The notes beneath the pieces are model-generated. The model saw only the letters and a program-made list of their open reading frames with translations, had not been told where the DNA came from and did not search any database. A program made the translations under genes and the position numbers. A stretch of 64,000 nucleotides of DNA from Grammothele lineata. Its lineage: Eukaryota > Basidiomycota > Agaricomycetes > Polyporales > Polyporaceae. Location of the stretch: assembly GCA_002150815.3 (NCBI GenBank), contig NDFF03000390.1, forward strand, positions 1-64,000, in the 5' to 3' direction. Below are positions 31,439 through 47,272 of the stretch, one piece after another; position 1 is the first letter of the stretch; each line of letters begins with the position of its first letter.

Positions 31439-31495
31439 GCTCTGGCTCTTAGACTAAAGCAGGGCAAGAGCATAGCATGCAGGTCTAGGCAGAGC
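31439..31495. repeat. GC-rich hairpin island 2
   Basis: GCTCTG...CAGAGC outer stem and CTTAGAC/GTCTAGG inner stem around CTAAAGCAGGGCAAGAGCAT. Related to island 1. Confidence 0.55.
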
Positions 31496-31504
31496 AAAAA
31501 TAAA

Positions 31505-31579
31505 ACGGTAGATGACAAATTGGCTCGTCGCTCCTTTTGGGTAGGAGACATATAGCGTGTTCGAATCGCGCCTACCGTA
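31505..31579 (+). tRNA. trnP: tRNA-Pro (TGG)
   Basis: Acceptor ACGGTAG/CTACCGT is perfect, anticodon arm CTCCT-TTTGGGT-AGGAG (TGG), T stem GCGTG/CGCGC. Confidence 0.93.
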
Positions 31580-31626
31580 TTTTTTGTTTTTTTACTATTA
31601 AACTAAAAAAAACAAAATAATAAAAA

Positions 31627-31702
31627 AGGTGTCATGGCAGAGTGGTAATTGCGGAGTACTGTTAATACTTTTTTTCAGAGGTTCAATTCCTCTTGACACC
31701 TA
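31627..31702 (+). tRNA. trnN: tRNA-Asn (GTT)
   Basis: Acceptor AGGTGTC/GACACCT, anticodon arm GAGTA-CTGTTAA-TACTT (GTT), T arm GAGG/CCTC. The variable region is T-rich and slightly long. Confidence 0.9.
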
Positions 31703-31810
31703 TCTTAGTAAACCATTTTATGTTTTTTTACTAAAAAAATGACTAAAAAAAATATATAAAAGAGTGCTATATAAAACAAAAATGGTTTTTTGTTTTTTTA
31801 TTAAATAAAG

Positions 31811-31894
31811 ACGAACATGTTGAAATTGGTAAACAATCTCCTCTTAAGCAGGAGTGGAAGTAATTCCTTAAGAGTTCGAGTCTCTTTGTTCGTA
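31811..31894 (+). tRNA. trnL: tRNA-Leu (TAA)
   Basis: Acceptor ACGAACA/TGTTCGT, anticodon arm CTCCT-CTTAAGC-AGGAG (TAA), class II variable arm, discriminator A. It serves the dominant TTA codon. Confidence 0.93.
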
Positions 31895-31974
31895 AATTAT
31901 GATTCAACGATAGAGTTTCCCTTTATTTTTAATTATTTTAGTTTTTGTTTAACGTAAATAAAAAGAATAGTAGA

Positions 31975-32048
31975 CGCGAAATAGTGTAAGTGGTAACGCA
32001 CGACGGCCTCATGCCCCGTAAGCATCGGTTCAACTCCGATATTCGCTA
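31975..32048 (+). tRNA. trnM: tRNA-Met (CAT), possibly initiator
   Basis: Anticodon loop CTCATGC in a G/C-rich stem (ACGGC/CCCGT, inner mismatch), T arm ATCGG/CCGAT. The acceptor CGCGAAA/ATTCGCT is mismatched at the 1-72 end, a trait of initiators. Ends approximate. One of three CAT tRNAs with intact loops. Confidence 0.82.
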
Positions 32049-32237
32049 TATTTAGTATTTAGATTAAAAAAAATATTTTTTTTTAAGTAAAAAACAAAAA
32101 ACAAAAAGAAAAAAGAAATAAAATAATAAATATTGCTCAGTAGAATTTATAAAAAGATATTTTATTTCTATTGTTTTATAATAGAACATAAGAACAAGCA
32201 GAAGACACAATATGCTTTATTATTCTAATTTAACACC

Positions 32238-32309
32238 GGTCTTTTAGTATAATGGTTCGTACAGCTCCCCTTCAAGAAGCTAGTATCAGTTCAATTCTGA
32301 TAAAGATCA
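32238..32309 (+). tRNA. trnE: tRNA-Glu (TTC)
   Basis: Acceptor GGTCTTT/AAAGATC, anticodon arm GCTCC-CCTTCAA-GAAGC (TTC), T arm ATCAG/CTGAT, discriminator A. Confidence 0.91.
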
Positions 32310-32525
32310 ATTTATTATAGTATAGAATTAGCTATTTTATTTTATAGTTTTTATTGATTAAAAAAATAATCACAACGTAAAAATAAAAAACAAAATTGTA
32401 TTTTTTTAATCAGAATACAAGAATACTTCTATACGAAAACAGAGTTAAAAAGGAAACGAAGGTAGTTGAGAGGCTTTCAAAGTACGAAGAGTATATTTGA
32501 AAGTTAAAGGTTAAATTTTTTCTAG

Positions 32526-38193
<5,668 letters not shown>

Positions 38194-38194
<1 letters not shown>

Positions 38195-39039
38195 TGACAA
38201 TATTTAATACTTTTAATCAAATAGTTGTACAAGGTGGAACTGTAGACGTTATCGGAATATTAACACAAAATCAAGCGATAATGCAACATATAGCAACATC
38301 TTGTAATAACATAAGTCTAGTTAAAGAAATTTATTTTAATTTGAACTTTTCACCTTTATTAGATTTAAAGAATATACCTATTATGTTAAAACCTTTGTTG
38401 GGTGAAGGTTTAATATCCCCTATAAAAGCTATAGAGTTGTATAATTCTTCATATGAGCCTTATTTCAGATTATTGCCTTTTAGTTTATTAATAGACAGCG
38501 TAAGTAACCCAGCAGTTATACAAGAAATGTTTAATAGTATAAAAACTATGAGTGAAGAAAGAATTTATCAATCAACGGATATAGTAACAATAATAAATGA
38601 TCATACTTTTTTTAAATATATTATAAGCACTGTAAGTAATTTTAGTGTAAATTCTATTGAAGGTCAAACCTTATTAAGTGCACAAAAAAATATAAGACTT
38701 TTATTTTTACTTTCACATATTATTTTTTCTAAAAATAATCCTAATTTTTCAAGTGAGTTAGCTAATGTTAGTGACAGTAAAGCTGAAACTATTGCAGAAC
38801 ATGTAGCTGTAGCACATTTTTTACCCATAAGAAAAAATTTAAAAATAGTATTTGAACAAAAACATCCAGAGATTAATCCTATATTTGAATTTGCTGATGT
38901 TGAAGACCAATTTATAGCAGATCAGACAGTAAATTGGGGAGCTACCTCAACTTTAGCAGTATTTAGAGATTACCAAGCACAGGAAAAAGGAATCAAAATA
39001 GCTAAAAGACTAATAACAGACTTAAGTGACTTAGTTTAA
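38194..39039 (+). CDS. orf281, orphan protein coupled to cox1
   Basis: A 281-residue ORF whose ATG overlaps the cox1 stop by one base, the same arrangement as nad4L/nad5. It has no clear membrane helix; it is mixed alpha-like with a Lys-rich C-terminal half (PIRKNLKIVFEQKHPEINP, VFRDYQAQEKGIKIAKR). No family recognised. The overlap implies co-transcription and perhaps reinitiation after cox1. It may be plasmid-derived like other orphan ORFs here, but no plasmid gene touches it. Function unknown. Confidence 0.6.
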
Positions 39040-39376
39040 ACTAAAAAAAAAAATACTACGTAATAATAAATTATATACCCCTTTTTTATTTTATAAAAAA
39101 AAAACTAAATTTGAACTTAATAATAAACACTTTTTATTTTTAATCACAACTAAAAATAAAAAAGCATTAGTAAAATTCTTTATTTATTGTTGTTGTAATT
39201 AAAAAATGTATTTTTTAGTGTATTGAACAAAAAACAAAATAAAGAGATCTCTTTTTTGTATTGTTCTAAAACGCAACAAATAAATATGTTGTGTAAAATA
39301 AAAATAATATTTTTTTATTTTACAATCAAGAATTCCTCAGAAAATTTTAACTTATTTTCCTAAAAAAAAAAATAAA
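39040..39376. other. spacer with palindromic repeats between orf281 and orf273
   Basis: No gene seen. It holds pieces of the dispersed family: TTTTTAATCACAACTAAAAA (about 39138), TTGTAATTAAAAAATGTATT (about 39192), and GTGTATTGAACAAAAAACAAA (about 39219). Confidence 0.55.
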
Positions 39377-40198
39377 ATGAAATTTATAACTCTATTACAA
39401 AACAATTTTAAAAATACAAAAAATACAAAACAAATAATATATAACATATTAAAACTATATGTATATGTATTAGTAATTTCAATAATACTTACACTTATTT
39501 TATTTTATAGTAATGTAATTTACCTTGATTCTTCAGATTGCAATGTTATTGTTAAAGTGGAATTTAAGGGTATTACCTATAATGTAAAGGGTGTTGTATT
39601 AAATGAAATTTTTTATGACAAAGGTGGTTACTTTTGTTTTATTTTAGCTTGTCATATTGTTTATGGTATAGCTTTAAAGGATAATTTATGGATTCAACCA
39701 TTTAAAAGTGATTTTGTAATATCTAGAACAATAGCATCGTATAAAAATACGATAAGTGGGACTGTTACCACGGAACTGGTTAACGAACATACAGTTGACC
39801 TAATAATAGAAAATTTTAATATGAACTATAATCCTGAGATTAAGCCAGGTGAAAACATAAGAAGACGATATATCAGAATAATAAATAAGTTAATTGGAAC
39901 ACCTAATCTTCAAGATTCTTTCTTAATAGATAAAGGATCGGAACCTGAATCTTTTATTATAAGAGGTTTATTACAAAATAATAATAATACTGTTGCTAAT
40001 AGTTTAACAGGTTTAGACAGCATGTGGGATAGATTTCAACATAGAGAATGTATAGTACATTTTTCTAATAGTTCTAGTACAGAACTTGTATTAAGTAATA
40101 TTAATTCTCCTTTAGAATTCTTTTCTTATTTTTTCTTTTTAGTTTTAATTTTAATCTTTCTATTATTATTCTTATTTTTTTTATGTATTAAAAAATAA
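39377..40198 (+). CDS. orf273, orphan protein with membrane helices at both ends
   Basis: 273 residues. One membrane helix near the N-terminus (about 28-50, LYVYVLVISIILTLILFY) and one at the very C-terminus (about 248-269, Phe/Leu-rich). The soluble middle of about 195 residues contains VKVEFKGITYNVKGVVL and a basic ENIRRRYIRIINKLIG patch. No family recognised. Its stop lies inside the 5' arm of a long perfect-like hairpin (40195-40249). Probably an accessory, plasmid-associated gene by its company, but that is inference. Confidence 0.55.
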   Translation: MKFITLLQNNFKNTKNTKQIIYNILKLYVYVLVISIILTLILFYSNVIYLDSSDCNVIVKVEFKGITYNVKGVVLNEIFYDKGGYFCFILACHIVYGIALKDNLWIQPFKSDFVISRTIASYKNTISGTVTTELVNEHTVDLIIENFNMNYNPEIKPGENIRRRYIRIINKLIGTPNLQDSFLIDKGSEPESFIIRGLLQNNNNTVANSLTGLDSMWDRFQHRECIVHFSNSSSTELVLSNINSPLEFFSYFFFLVLILIFLLLFLFFLCIKK

Positions 40199-40249
40199 GG
40201 CAAAGGGAATAAATAATATATAAATATATTATTTATCCCTTTGCCTTAT
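40195..40249 (+). terminator. 25 bp hairpin at the end of orf273
   Basis: Arms ATAAGGCAAAGGGAATAAAT... and ...ATTTATCCCTTTGCCTTAT pair over about 25 bp with one bulged A and a 4 nt loop. It includes the orf273 stop. A similar end hairpin closes orf136. Likely 3'-end or processing signal; could also be a plasmid terminal structure. Confidence 0.6.
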
Positions 40250-40255
40250 ACGGTT

Positions 40256-40369
40256 AAACCTATAATTTAAAGGTAGAATAATTTCTTTTATTGTAAAATA
40301 CGTACATATTGAACACGTGTTCACAGCACAACATAAGAAATATGTAGAAGTTCAAATCTTCTTAGGTTA
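40256..40369 (+). tRNA. tRNA-Ile-like gene interrupted in the anticodon loop
   Basis: A second trnI-like cloverleaf: acceptor AAACCTA/TAGGTTA (6 of 7 pairs), the same D arm as trnI at 5868, T arm AGAAG/CTTCT, and anticodon stem ATTTC (40281-40285) / GAAAT (40337-40341). Between loop positions 33 and 34 a 44 nt segment (40288-40331) is inserted; it contains GAACACGTGTTC and GTTCACAGCACAAC, found in dispersed repeats elsewhere. Without it the loop reads TTCATAA (anticodon CAT). Most likely a trnI copy broken by a repeat; an intron-like excised segment is a remote alternative. Confidence 0.65.
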
Positions 40370-40687
40370 TTTTGTATATAATACAAAATATGATTATTTT
40401 TATTAGTTTTTTTTTTTATAAAAAAAATAGTAAAATAATAATCCATATAATTATTTGTATTTTCTTTAATAAAATAATTATACCATGTCTAGTCTTAGTA
40501 AAATTCCTTATTTTTTATTTTTTTTTTTGAGTATTTTTTTTTTAATTTTTTATCTTTTTTTTATACTAAAAAAAACCAAAAAGATAAATAAACTAAAAAA
40601 ATTAAATAAGATTTAAGAAAATAATACCTGTATTCATATATAAATGAATAAATACCCTGATTTATAAATCAATAAATAAAATAATAA
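40370..40687. other. AT-rich spacer before nad4
   Basis: No gene seen. It contains another TATACTAAAAAAAACCAAAA element (about 40562) like the one before atp6. Confidence 0.6.
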
Positions 40688-42139
40688 ATGCTTATATCAT
40701 TATTACTAATACCTTTAATTGCTTCTCTATTATTATTACCTATTCCAGAAAATAGTTTTAAAAATGAAGAAAGAATGAAAGTTATAGCACTTTCAGCTTC
40801 TTTAATTAACTTATTCATTTCCATTTTATTATGGATACAATTTGATTCAAGTGTAACTGGTTATCAATTTACAATAGAATTTAATGAATTAAGTTTCTGT
40901 CATTTTAATATAGGAATAGATGGAATTTCATTATATTATGTATTATTAACAACTTTTATAACACCAATAGCCTTATTATCAAACTATAAAAATATATATA
41001 AAAATTTAAAATATTTCTTAATATCTTTCTTAGTATTAGAAACATTACAAATTGCCTTATTTGTAGTTTTAGATTTATTCTTATTTTATATTTTTTTTGA
41101 AAGTGTATTACCTATTTTATTTATAATAATAATAGTATATGGTTCTGGTGTAAATAGAATAAGAAGTGCATATTTATTCTTTTTATATACTTTAGCTGGT
41201 TCTTTATTTATGTTATTAGCTATTCTTCAAATATATAGTTATGTTGGTTCAACAGACTTCCAATTTATTTCTTTAAATGAAATAAGTTTAGATAGTCAAA
41301 AATTTTTATGGTTAGCAATATTCTTAGCTTTTGCAGTTAAAACTCCATTATGGCCATTAACAGGATGGTTATATAGAGCTCATGCTGATAGTCCTTTAGC
41401 AGGTTCTATTTTATTAGCAGGTACTATTTTAAAATTTGCTACCTATGGTTATATTAGAGTTTTAATTAATTTATTACCAGATGCTTCTCACTATTTTGGA
41501 CCATTAGTTCAAACTATTGCTATAGTAACTTTAATTTATTCATCTTTAGCTACTATTATACAACAAGATACTAAATCTTTAATTGCTTATTCAAGTATTG
41601 CACATATGAGTGTGATTATTTTAGGTTTATTTTCTAATAGTATTCAAGGTATTGAAGGTGCTATTTTATTATCTTTAGCTCACGGATTTGTTTCTCCTGC
41701 TTTATTTATTTGTGTTGGTGGAGTTATTTATGAAAGAACTGGTACTAGAATTATACCTTATATGAGAGGTTTAGTTACATATATGCCAGTATTTACTATT
41801 TTATTCTTTATATTTACTTTAGCTAATTCTGGTATTCCTCTATCTTTAAATTTCTTAGGTGAACAATTATCTTTAATTGGTATTTGGAATAATAGTCCTA
41901 TTATAGCTGCTATTGGTGCTACTGGTATTGTATTTTCTGCTTGTTATTCTATCTATCTTTATAATAGATTATCTTACGGATTATACTCTCCTCATTTAAA
42001 ACCTGTTCAAGATATTAATAGATTTGAATTTAATTTATTAATTGCTTTATTAATACCTACTATATTATTAGGTATATTCCCTAATGTTATTTTAGATGCG
42101 TTACACTTAAGTGTAAGTACTTTATTATATAACATTTAA
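40688..42139 (+). CDS. nad4: NADH dehydrogenase subunit 4
   Basis: Nad4 is an antiporter-like proton-pumping subunit of complex I. 483 residues, about 14 helices. Signatures are FNIGIDGISLYYVLL, FFESVLPILFIIIIVYG with the key Glu, KTPLWPLTGWLYRAHADSPLAGS and KSLIAYSSIAHMSVI. Normal length, no intron. Confidence 0.97.
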   Translation: MLISLLLIPLIASLLLLPIPENSFKNEERMKVIALSASLINLFISILLWIQFDSSVTGYQFTIEFNELSFCHFNIGIDGISLYYVLLTTFITPIALLSNYKNIYKNLKYFLISFLVLETLQIALFVVLDLFLFYIFFESVLPILFIIIIVYGSGVNRIRSAYLFFLYTLAGSLFMLLAILQIYSYVGSTDFQFISLNEISLDSQKFLWLAIFLAFAVKTPLWPLTGWLYRAHADSPLAGSILLAGTILKFATYGYIRVLINLLPDASHYFGPLVQTIAIVTLIYSSLATIIQQDTKSLIAYSSIAHMSVIILGLFSNSIQGIEGAILLSLAHGFVSPALFICVGGVIYERTGTRIIPYMRGLVTYMPVFTILFFIFTLANSGIPLSLNFLGEQLSLIGIWNNSPIIAAIGATGIVFSACYSIYLYNRLSYGLYSPHLKPVQDINRFEFNLLIALLIPTILLGIFPNVILDALHLSVSTLLYNI

Positions 42140-42592
42140 TTATTTCCCCCCTTATTTTCTTTTTATTTACTAAAAAACAAAATAGAAAATTATTCTACCT
42201 ATAAATTATACGTTTAAACCTATAAAACTAAAAATACGAACAAAATACGATAATAAGCTTATAATCTCTTTTTAAAAGATAATTGTGAAGTACTTAAAAT
42301 AAAATTTGTATTGTTGTGTACGTACGTATATTGTTCTAAAAAAAACAAAAATATCCTTTTTAATCAATAAATACGTATACGTCCGTACACTATGTTCTAG
42401 AACAATAACAAGAAAATATTTTGTTTTTTAGTAAATTATTATATGTAAAAATATTTTCTATAATATTTATTTGTGTTGGCGCATTAAAGAAGTAATTTCA
42501 ATTATTTTATGAAGTTTTATAAATATGTTTTATTTTGTTTTATTTTAATTTTTTTTTCAAGTAAAAGAGTAGTAACATAAAATTAAAAACAA
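42140..42592. other. repeat-rich spacer between nad4 and the defective trnS
   Basis: No gene seen. It contains a short trnI 5' fragment (CGTTTAAACCTATAAAACT, about 42210), the elements TTGTTGTGTACGTACGTATA (about 42311) and GTTCTAGAACAATAACAAGA (about 42390), and half of a GATTAAA palindrome. Confidence 0.55.
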
Positions 42593-42667
42593 AAAATAGT
42601 TGCACTGGTGTGTTAAAACAAAATTGTTTGGGTAATACCTTTAGAGGTTCGATTCCTCTCTATTCCG
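42593..42667 (+). pseudogene. defective tRNA-Ser copy lacking the anticodon
   Basis: Aligns to the intact tRNA-Ser(GCT) at 49561-49641. The 3' half (GGGTAATACC..TTAGAGGTTCG to CTATTCCG) is nearly identical. The 5' half is degenerate and the anticodon segment (GATTGCT in the intact gene) is missing. It precedes nad2 exactly as the intact copy precedes the nad2-like orf348. Confidence 0.75.
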
Positions 42668-42718
42668 ATTTACTTGTTTTAATTTTATTTTTTTAATAAT
42701 AAATAAAAACAAGGAGCA

Positions 42719-44215
42719 ATGATCTTTTTAAGTATCTTATTTTTAATAGTGGCAATAGCCCTTCCATCCATAAATCAAAATATAAGTAAAATCTTATATG
42801 TAAGAATAACTTCTATAATATTTATTTATGCCGGAGCATTAGCCTTAAATGCTTTATATATTCAGTCAATTGGATCAGGTATAGGTATATATAGTGGATT
42901 ATTCCAAGTAACAAATATTTCTCAATTATTAGATGTTTTTATTTTAATAATAGGAAGTTTAATATTAATCTCATGGCCTTTTAATGAAGGATTTAGATTA
43001 AATTTAACAAATAGAGCAAGTGAATATTCTTTAATAGTATTATTTAGTACTTTTGGAGCTTCTTTATTAATCTCTTCTAATGATTTAATTTCTATGTATT
43101 TAAGTATAGAATTACAATCTTTTGGTGTATATATATTAAGTACATTATACAGAGATTCTGAATCTGCAACTTCCGCAGGATTAAAATATTTTTTATTAGG
43201 AAGTTTAAGTTCATGTATAATTTTATTAGGTAGTGGAATAGTATATAGTTATACTGGATTAACTCAATTAGAAAGTATATATAATATAGTAAGTGTAAGT
43301 GATAATACTCAAATCTTGCAAGGATTAAGCTTAGGTTTAGTATTAATTATAATAGGATATTTATTTAAAGTAAGTGCAGCACCATTACATAATTGGGCAC
43401 CAGATGTTTATGATGATAGTCCAACAATAGTAACAATCTGGTTAACAATAATGCCAAAAATATCTATCTTAATGTTCTTATTAGAATTACAAAGTCAAAT
43501 AGGAAATAATTTAATAACAGTCTTTTCTTTAACCTTAAAAAATTTATTATTAATAAGTTCATTATTAAGTTTAATAATAGGAACTGTAGTAGGATTAGCA
43601 CAATCAAAAATAAAAAGATTATTAGCATATAGTACTATAAGTCATGTAGGATTTATTTTATTAGCATTAGCTATTAATACGGAACAAGCTATTGATTCAT
43701 TCTTATTTTATATAATACAATATTCTATTACTAATTTAAATACTTTTTTAATATTAATAGCTTTAGGTTATTTATTAAAAAATAACAGTAAATCAATATT
43801 AGAATCTGTTCAAGATATTAAATATATTACTGAACTTAAAGGTTTATTCTTTAATAATCCTGTATTAAGTTTAAGTTTAACTATTTGTTTATTTAGTATG
43901 GCTGGAGTTCCACCTTTATTAGGTTTCTTTTCTAAACAATTTATATTATATTCAGCAATGCAAAGTGAATATTACTTTATTGGAATAATAGCAATATTAG
44001 TTAGTGTAATAAGTGCTTCATATTATTTAAAAATAATTAAAGTACTACATACTGACAATAAAGAAAATTCAGAAATTAAAGTTAATACTTCTTTAAGTTC
44101 TGTTCATAGTTTTATGATTTCTTCTTTAACTTTATTTATTTTATTATTTATTCTTAAACCTTCAATATTATTAAATAGTACACAATTACTAGCTTTATCT
44201 TTATTCTATTATTAA
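42719..44215 (+). CDS. nad2: NADH dehydrogenase subunit 2
   Basis: Nad2 is a proton-pumping membrane subunit of complex I. 498 residues, about 14 helices, with [37 protein letters not shown] and [18 protein letters not shown]. The ATG follows AAGGAGCA. The first 60 codons and the leader are duplicated in front of orf348 (49693). It ends one base before nad3, the common fungal nad2-nad3 pair. Confidence 0.96.
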   Translation: MIFLSILFLIVAIALPSINQNISKILYVRITSIIFIYAGALALNALYIQSIGSGIGIYSGLFQVTNISQLLDVFILIIGSLILISWPFNEGFRLNLTNRASEYSLIVLFSTFGASLLISSNDLISMYLSIELQSFGVYILSTLYRDSESATSAGLKYFLLGSLSSCIILLGSGIVYSYTGLTQLESIYNIVSVSDNTQILQGLSLGLVLIIIGYLFKVSAAPLHNWAPDVYDDSPTIVTIWLTIMPKISILMFLLELQSQIGNNLITVFSLTLKNLLLISSLLSLIIGTVVGLAQSKIKRLLAYSTISHVGFILLALAINTEQAIDSFLFYIIQYSITNLNTFLILIALGYLLKNNSKSILESVQDIKYITELKGLFFNNPVLSLSLTICLFSMAGVPPLLGFFSKQFILYSAMQSEYYFIGIIAILVSVISASYYLKIIKVLHTDNKENSEIKVNTSLSSVHSFMISSLTLFILLFILKPSILLNSTQLLALSLFYY

Positions 44216-44216
44216 G

Positions 44217-44588
44217 ATGAATAATATTTTAATGTTGTTTATTTTTGTTCCTATTTTAGCTGGTATTTTATTAGTACTTAACTTTTTTTTAGCTGTTCAT
44301 AGACCAGATGAAGCTAAAGTATCTGCTTATGAATGTGGTTTCTCTCCTGTATACGGACAAACTAGAAGTACTTTCCAAATTCATTTCTTTGTAGTAGGAT
44401 TATTATTCTTGATATTTGATCTTGAAATACTTTTACTTTTCCCTATCGCATTAACATTATATAATGTTAGCATTTTTGGTTTTTCTATAGCAATTATTTT
44501 CTTTCTTGTTTTAACTGTTGGTTTTGTTTTAGAAATTGGATCAGGGGCAATTAAACTAACTTCTTTAGACGTTAAAGAAAAAAATTAA
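44217..44588 (+). CDS. nad3: NADH dehydrogenase subunit 3
   Basis: Nad3 is a small complex I membrane subunit whose first loop carries the switch Cys. 123 residues, three helices, with [20 protein letters not shown] (conserved Cys loop) and [16 protein letters not shown]. It starts two bases after the nad2 stop (TAAG ATG), so the two are certainly co-transcribed. Confidence 0.97.
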   Translation: MNNILMLFIFVPILAGILLVLNFFLAVHRPDEAKVSAYECGFSPVYGQTRSTFQIHFFVVGLLFLIFDLEILLLFPIALTLYNVSIFGFSIAIIFFLVLTVGFVLEIGSGAIKLTSLDVKEKN

Positions 44589-44601
44589 GTAAACCCCTTT
44601 T

Positions 44602-44634
44602 TTTGTGATTAAAAAAAATACATTTTTTTAATCA
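44602..44634. repeat. dispersed palindromic element
   Basis: GTGATTAAAAAAAATAC...TTTTTTTAATCAATA just after nad3; same family as 5412-5441. Confidence 0.6.
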
Positions 44635-44810
44635 ATACATTCTCAAAATTTAAAAACAAAAAAAGATATTTAAAATATATTATTTTGTTCAAGAAATTGG
44701 GGTATTTCGTGTTATTATCAATAAAATCACTATTTTATTGTGTTGAACAACCTTTTCAAGTAAAATCTGTATATTTTAATAAATTTCAAGTGAAAATCTG
44801 AATAAAAAGC

Positions 44811-46607
44811 TTACATTTCTAATAAATTCCCTCCAAAATGAAGTTTTATTGTAAAATAGAAGTTAATAAATGAAAATATCCCATAAAATACCATTTTGTT
44901 TTTTTGTTTTTTTCTAGAACAGTTACATCTATATCCCATGGTTCTCCCTTTATATTTATAAGGTAACATAGGTCTACTTACATAAGATGGACACTCTAAT
45001 TCAACATGTAGAAAACCAAAGAAATTGTTTATATCAATTGATTTACATCTTTCTTCAGTTCCATAACTAGCTATTAAATTTAAAGGCATTGGTCTACACA
45101 TTGCTAAAGGATATAAACTATTAACATCGTAGTAATGTATGTTTTCAGCGTAACATTTATAGATATCAGTAGCACCACCGTAATAAGACTTTCTTATGAA
45201 ACTATCGTGTAAGCCTGATAAGATTGGTATATCTTTAGTTAAATATTTTAATCTGAAGATTTTAAAGGCAAGAGAGGGGATTGATACAATGCTAGTAATA
45301 TCTACATTATAATTATTGAAATATGATTTCTGAGCTGATGATAAAGCTTTATGTAATGCTCTACTATCTTGACAACCATATTTAATAAATTCACCAGTTA
45401 AAGATTTATTTTTAAATAAGTTGAATGTATTAAACTCGGGTCTATAGGAGCCTAATTTACCTTCTACAGAGAAGATTTTACATAATTCATCAAGTGAACA
45501 TGGGAAAATTCTTAATGAATCTTTAAATACAACTTCCTTATCACCAAATTTTACAGAAATACATATAAATTTGTTAGAGTCATCTAAAATGGCTTTCAAA
45601 TTTGTATTACCGAATTTATTAGCTAAGAATTTGTAAATAAAAATTCCGTCGAAGGAACCAAGATTGTGAACAAAAACTGTATTAACTTTATTTTTCATTA
45701 CACTTTCAATGTAATTAAAAAATCTAGTCCATAAATCGTTTACAGCTTCTTGAATACCTAAATTGTTATCGATTAAGAAGAACTCTGTTCGAGATTTGCT
45801 TGAAAAACTTATAAATACTGGTATTTGGTCACCGTTATCAGATTTCATAGTTTCAATGTCCATAGTAAAAAATGGTTTAACTTTACTAGGTTTAAATTTT
45901 AATGGAGATATGTAGTTAGCAGCTCTAGGTATAGTAGTTGAGATATATCTGATTTGATTAGGAGTTAAAGTAACGGTTGATCTAAAATCTCTAGGTTTTT
46001 TTACTAATACTCTAGCATCTTTTGTTTGCTTAATATTAGCGTTTCTAAGATCTGTGATATCCCATACTCTAACAATAAAGGTGTTAATTATATCTATACC
46101 GTATCCGTCATCAAATTTAGTTCTGATATGTTCTTCAACTTTAGAATAATATTGTTCAAAAGTTGTGTTATTATCAATAACCACATTTTGATGATAAGAA
46201 TAGGTTTTACCTTCTATAATAGCTAAGACCATTAATACTTTAGTTTCACCGAACTCTAAAAAATCTACCGTGTTCATTAATTTATTATACATAAATTTTA
46301 AAGCGTCATAGCTTTCTAGTAAGTGATTATTATCAACGTAATACTCTTTAAATCTTTCATCGTCATCACTGTTTTTTAATTTTACAGTCATAGCGTCAGG
46401 ATTTAATTTACTTAATGATTTGTTGTTATAAAGACTTACCTTTCTATGAGATAATAATAATGCTCTTTCAAGAAGTTTTAAAATAGGTTTTCTAAAGATT
46501 ATAGTAGTAATAGTAATAGTAAGGAGAATGATAGATAGTTTAACATATGTGTCACTTAAAACACATGAATATAGTGATAATAATTCAAGCATGTCGAATT
46601 TTTTCAT
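44811..46607 (-). pseudogene. dpo: plasmid-type family-B DNA polymerase, truncated (dpo2)
   Basis: A minus-strand frame of 598 codons. After an N-terminal membrane helix (about residues 20-40) come Exo I (FFTMDIETMKSDNGD), Exo II (HNLGSFDGIFIY), Exo III (YGCQDSRALH) and polymerase motif A (YDVNSLYPLAM). It then degenerates after KGRTMGY into a repeat-derived tail at about 44930. Motifs B and C are missing, so it cannot polymerise. Its leader copies that of nad4L (46636-46664). The sequence is distinct from dpo1 and dpo3. Confidence 0.88.
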
Positions 46608-46635
46608 TATTTATTAATGAATTAAGCCAAATAAA

Positions 46636-46664
46636 TTCCTTTGGGCACCGGTAATATGAAAAGA
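46636..46664 (-). promoter_or_regulatory. inverted copy of the nad4L leader, upstream of dpo2
   Basis: On the minus strand it reads TCTTTTCATATTACCGGTGC then CCAAAGGAA, 28 of 29 bases as at 26294-26322 before nad4L, and lies about 30 bp before the dpo2 ATG. Long enough not to be chance. Confidence 0.75.
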
Positions 46665-46796
46665 AGTGATTAAAATAAATTTTTTAATCTTAATTACTTG
46701 TAATTTAACTTACAGTAATTAATAGTATTTAACTAAAAATTAGTTTTATACTGAAATTAAGCTAGTAAATGAATTTTTAGCTCAAAACTAGCTTAA

Positions 46797-46869
46797 TGAG
46801 ATAAACCAGATTCGAACTGATAATTTCTAATTGGCTTGTCAGAGGTTATACCGATTTAACTACTATCTC
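46797..46869 (-). tRNA. tRNA-like gene with an abnormal anticodon loop
   Basis: On the minus strand: acceptor GAGATAG/TTATCTC, D stem GTTA/TAAC, T arm ATCAG/CTGGT with loop TTCGAAT. The anticodon stem TCTGA/TTAGA closes an 8 nt loop CAAGCCAA with no U33; GCC would be central if any. Probably a decayed tRNA. It lies upstream of dpo2 on the same strand, as trnW does for dpo1. Confidence 0.6.
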
Positions 46870-46974
46870 AGCTATAACTCTCTTATATAACCTGATATGT
46901 AGTATTGATTAAAAATAAAAGAGTCCATTAATCGGTTTTTTTTTTAGTGAAAAAAAAAAATATATTTTTTTTAA

Positions 46975-47185
46975 ACTACGAATAAAACTAATTAATGATT
47001 AAGGATTTATCCTCTATTTAATTAACAAGTTAAAATAAAACATATTTTGTTTTTTTTGACAATAGTCTTTTTTTTTTGTTTTTTTGGTTAAACCAACTTG
47101 ATATTATTTATTGTAATTTTTTTATTTTCTTTTTATAAAAAGAAAATAAAAAAATTAAATATTTATCTTGTTTACGATCTCTTGT
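46975..47185 (+). repeat. nad6 upstream region, duplicate copy
   Basis: About 211 bp nearly identical to 48161-48373. A second block, 47234-47280, matches 48445-48490 and includes the start codon. It lies before orf217, while the other copy lies before nad6. Confidence 0.9.
47001..47056 (+). repeat. 57 bp dispersed repeat, copy 2
   Basis: AAGGATTTATCCTCTATTT... block as at 12661 and 48187. Confidence 0.85.
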
Positions 47186-47272
47186 TTTATTAATTATTTG
47201 TTATTATTTTTTATTATAATAACCTATAATTTAATATTTAGATCATATATTTTTTTTTTATTTTCATTAATT

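Larger units (their letters stand above)
31141..31504. other. spacer between nad5 and trnP with GC-rich hairpins
   Basis: No gene seen. Two GC-rich islands stand out in the AT-rich background (31336-31383 and 31439-31495). Both contain CTAAAGCAG and AGCATAGCAT. Confidence 0.6.
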
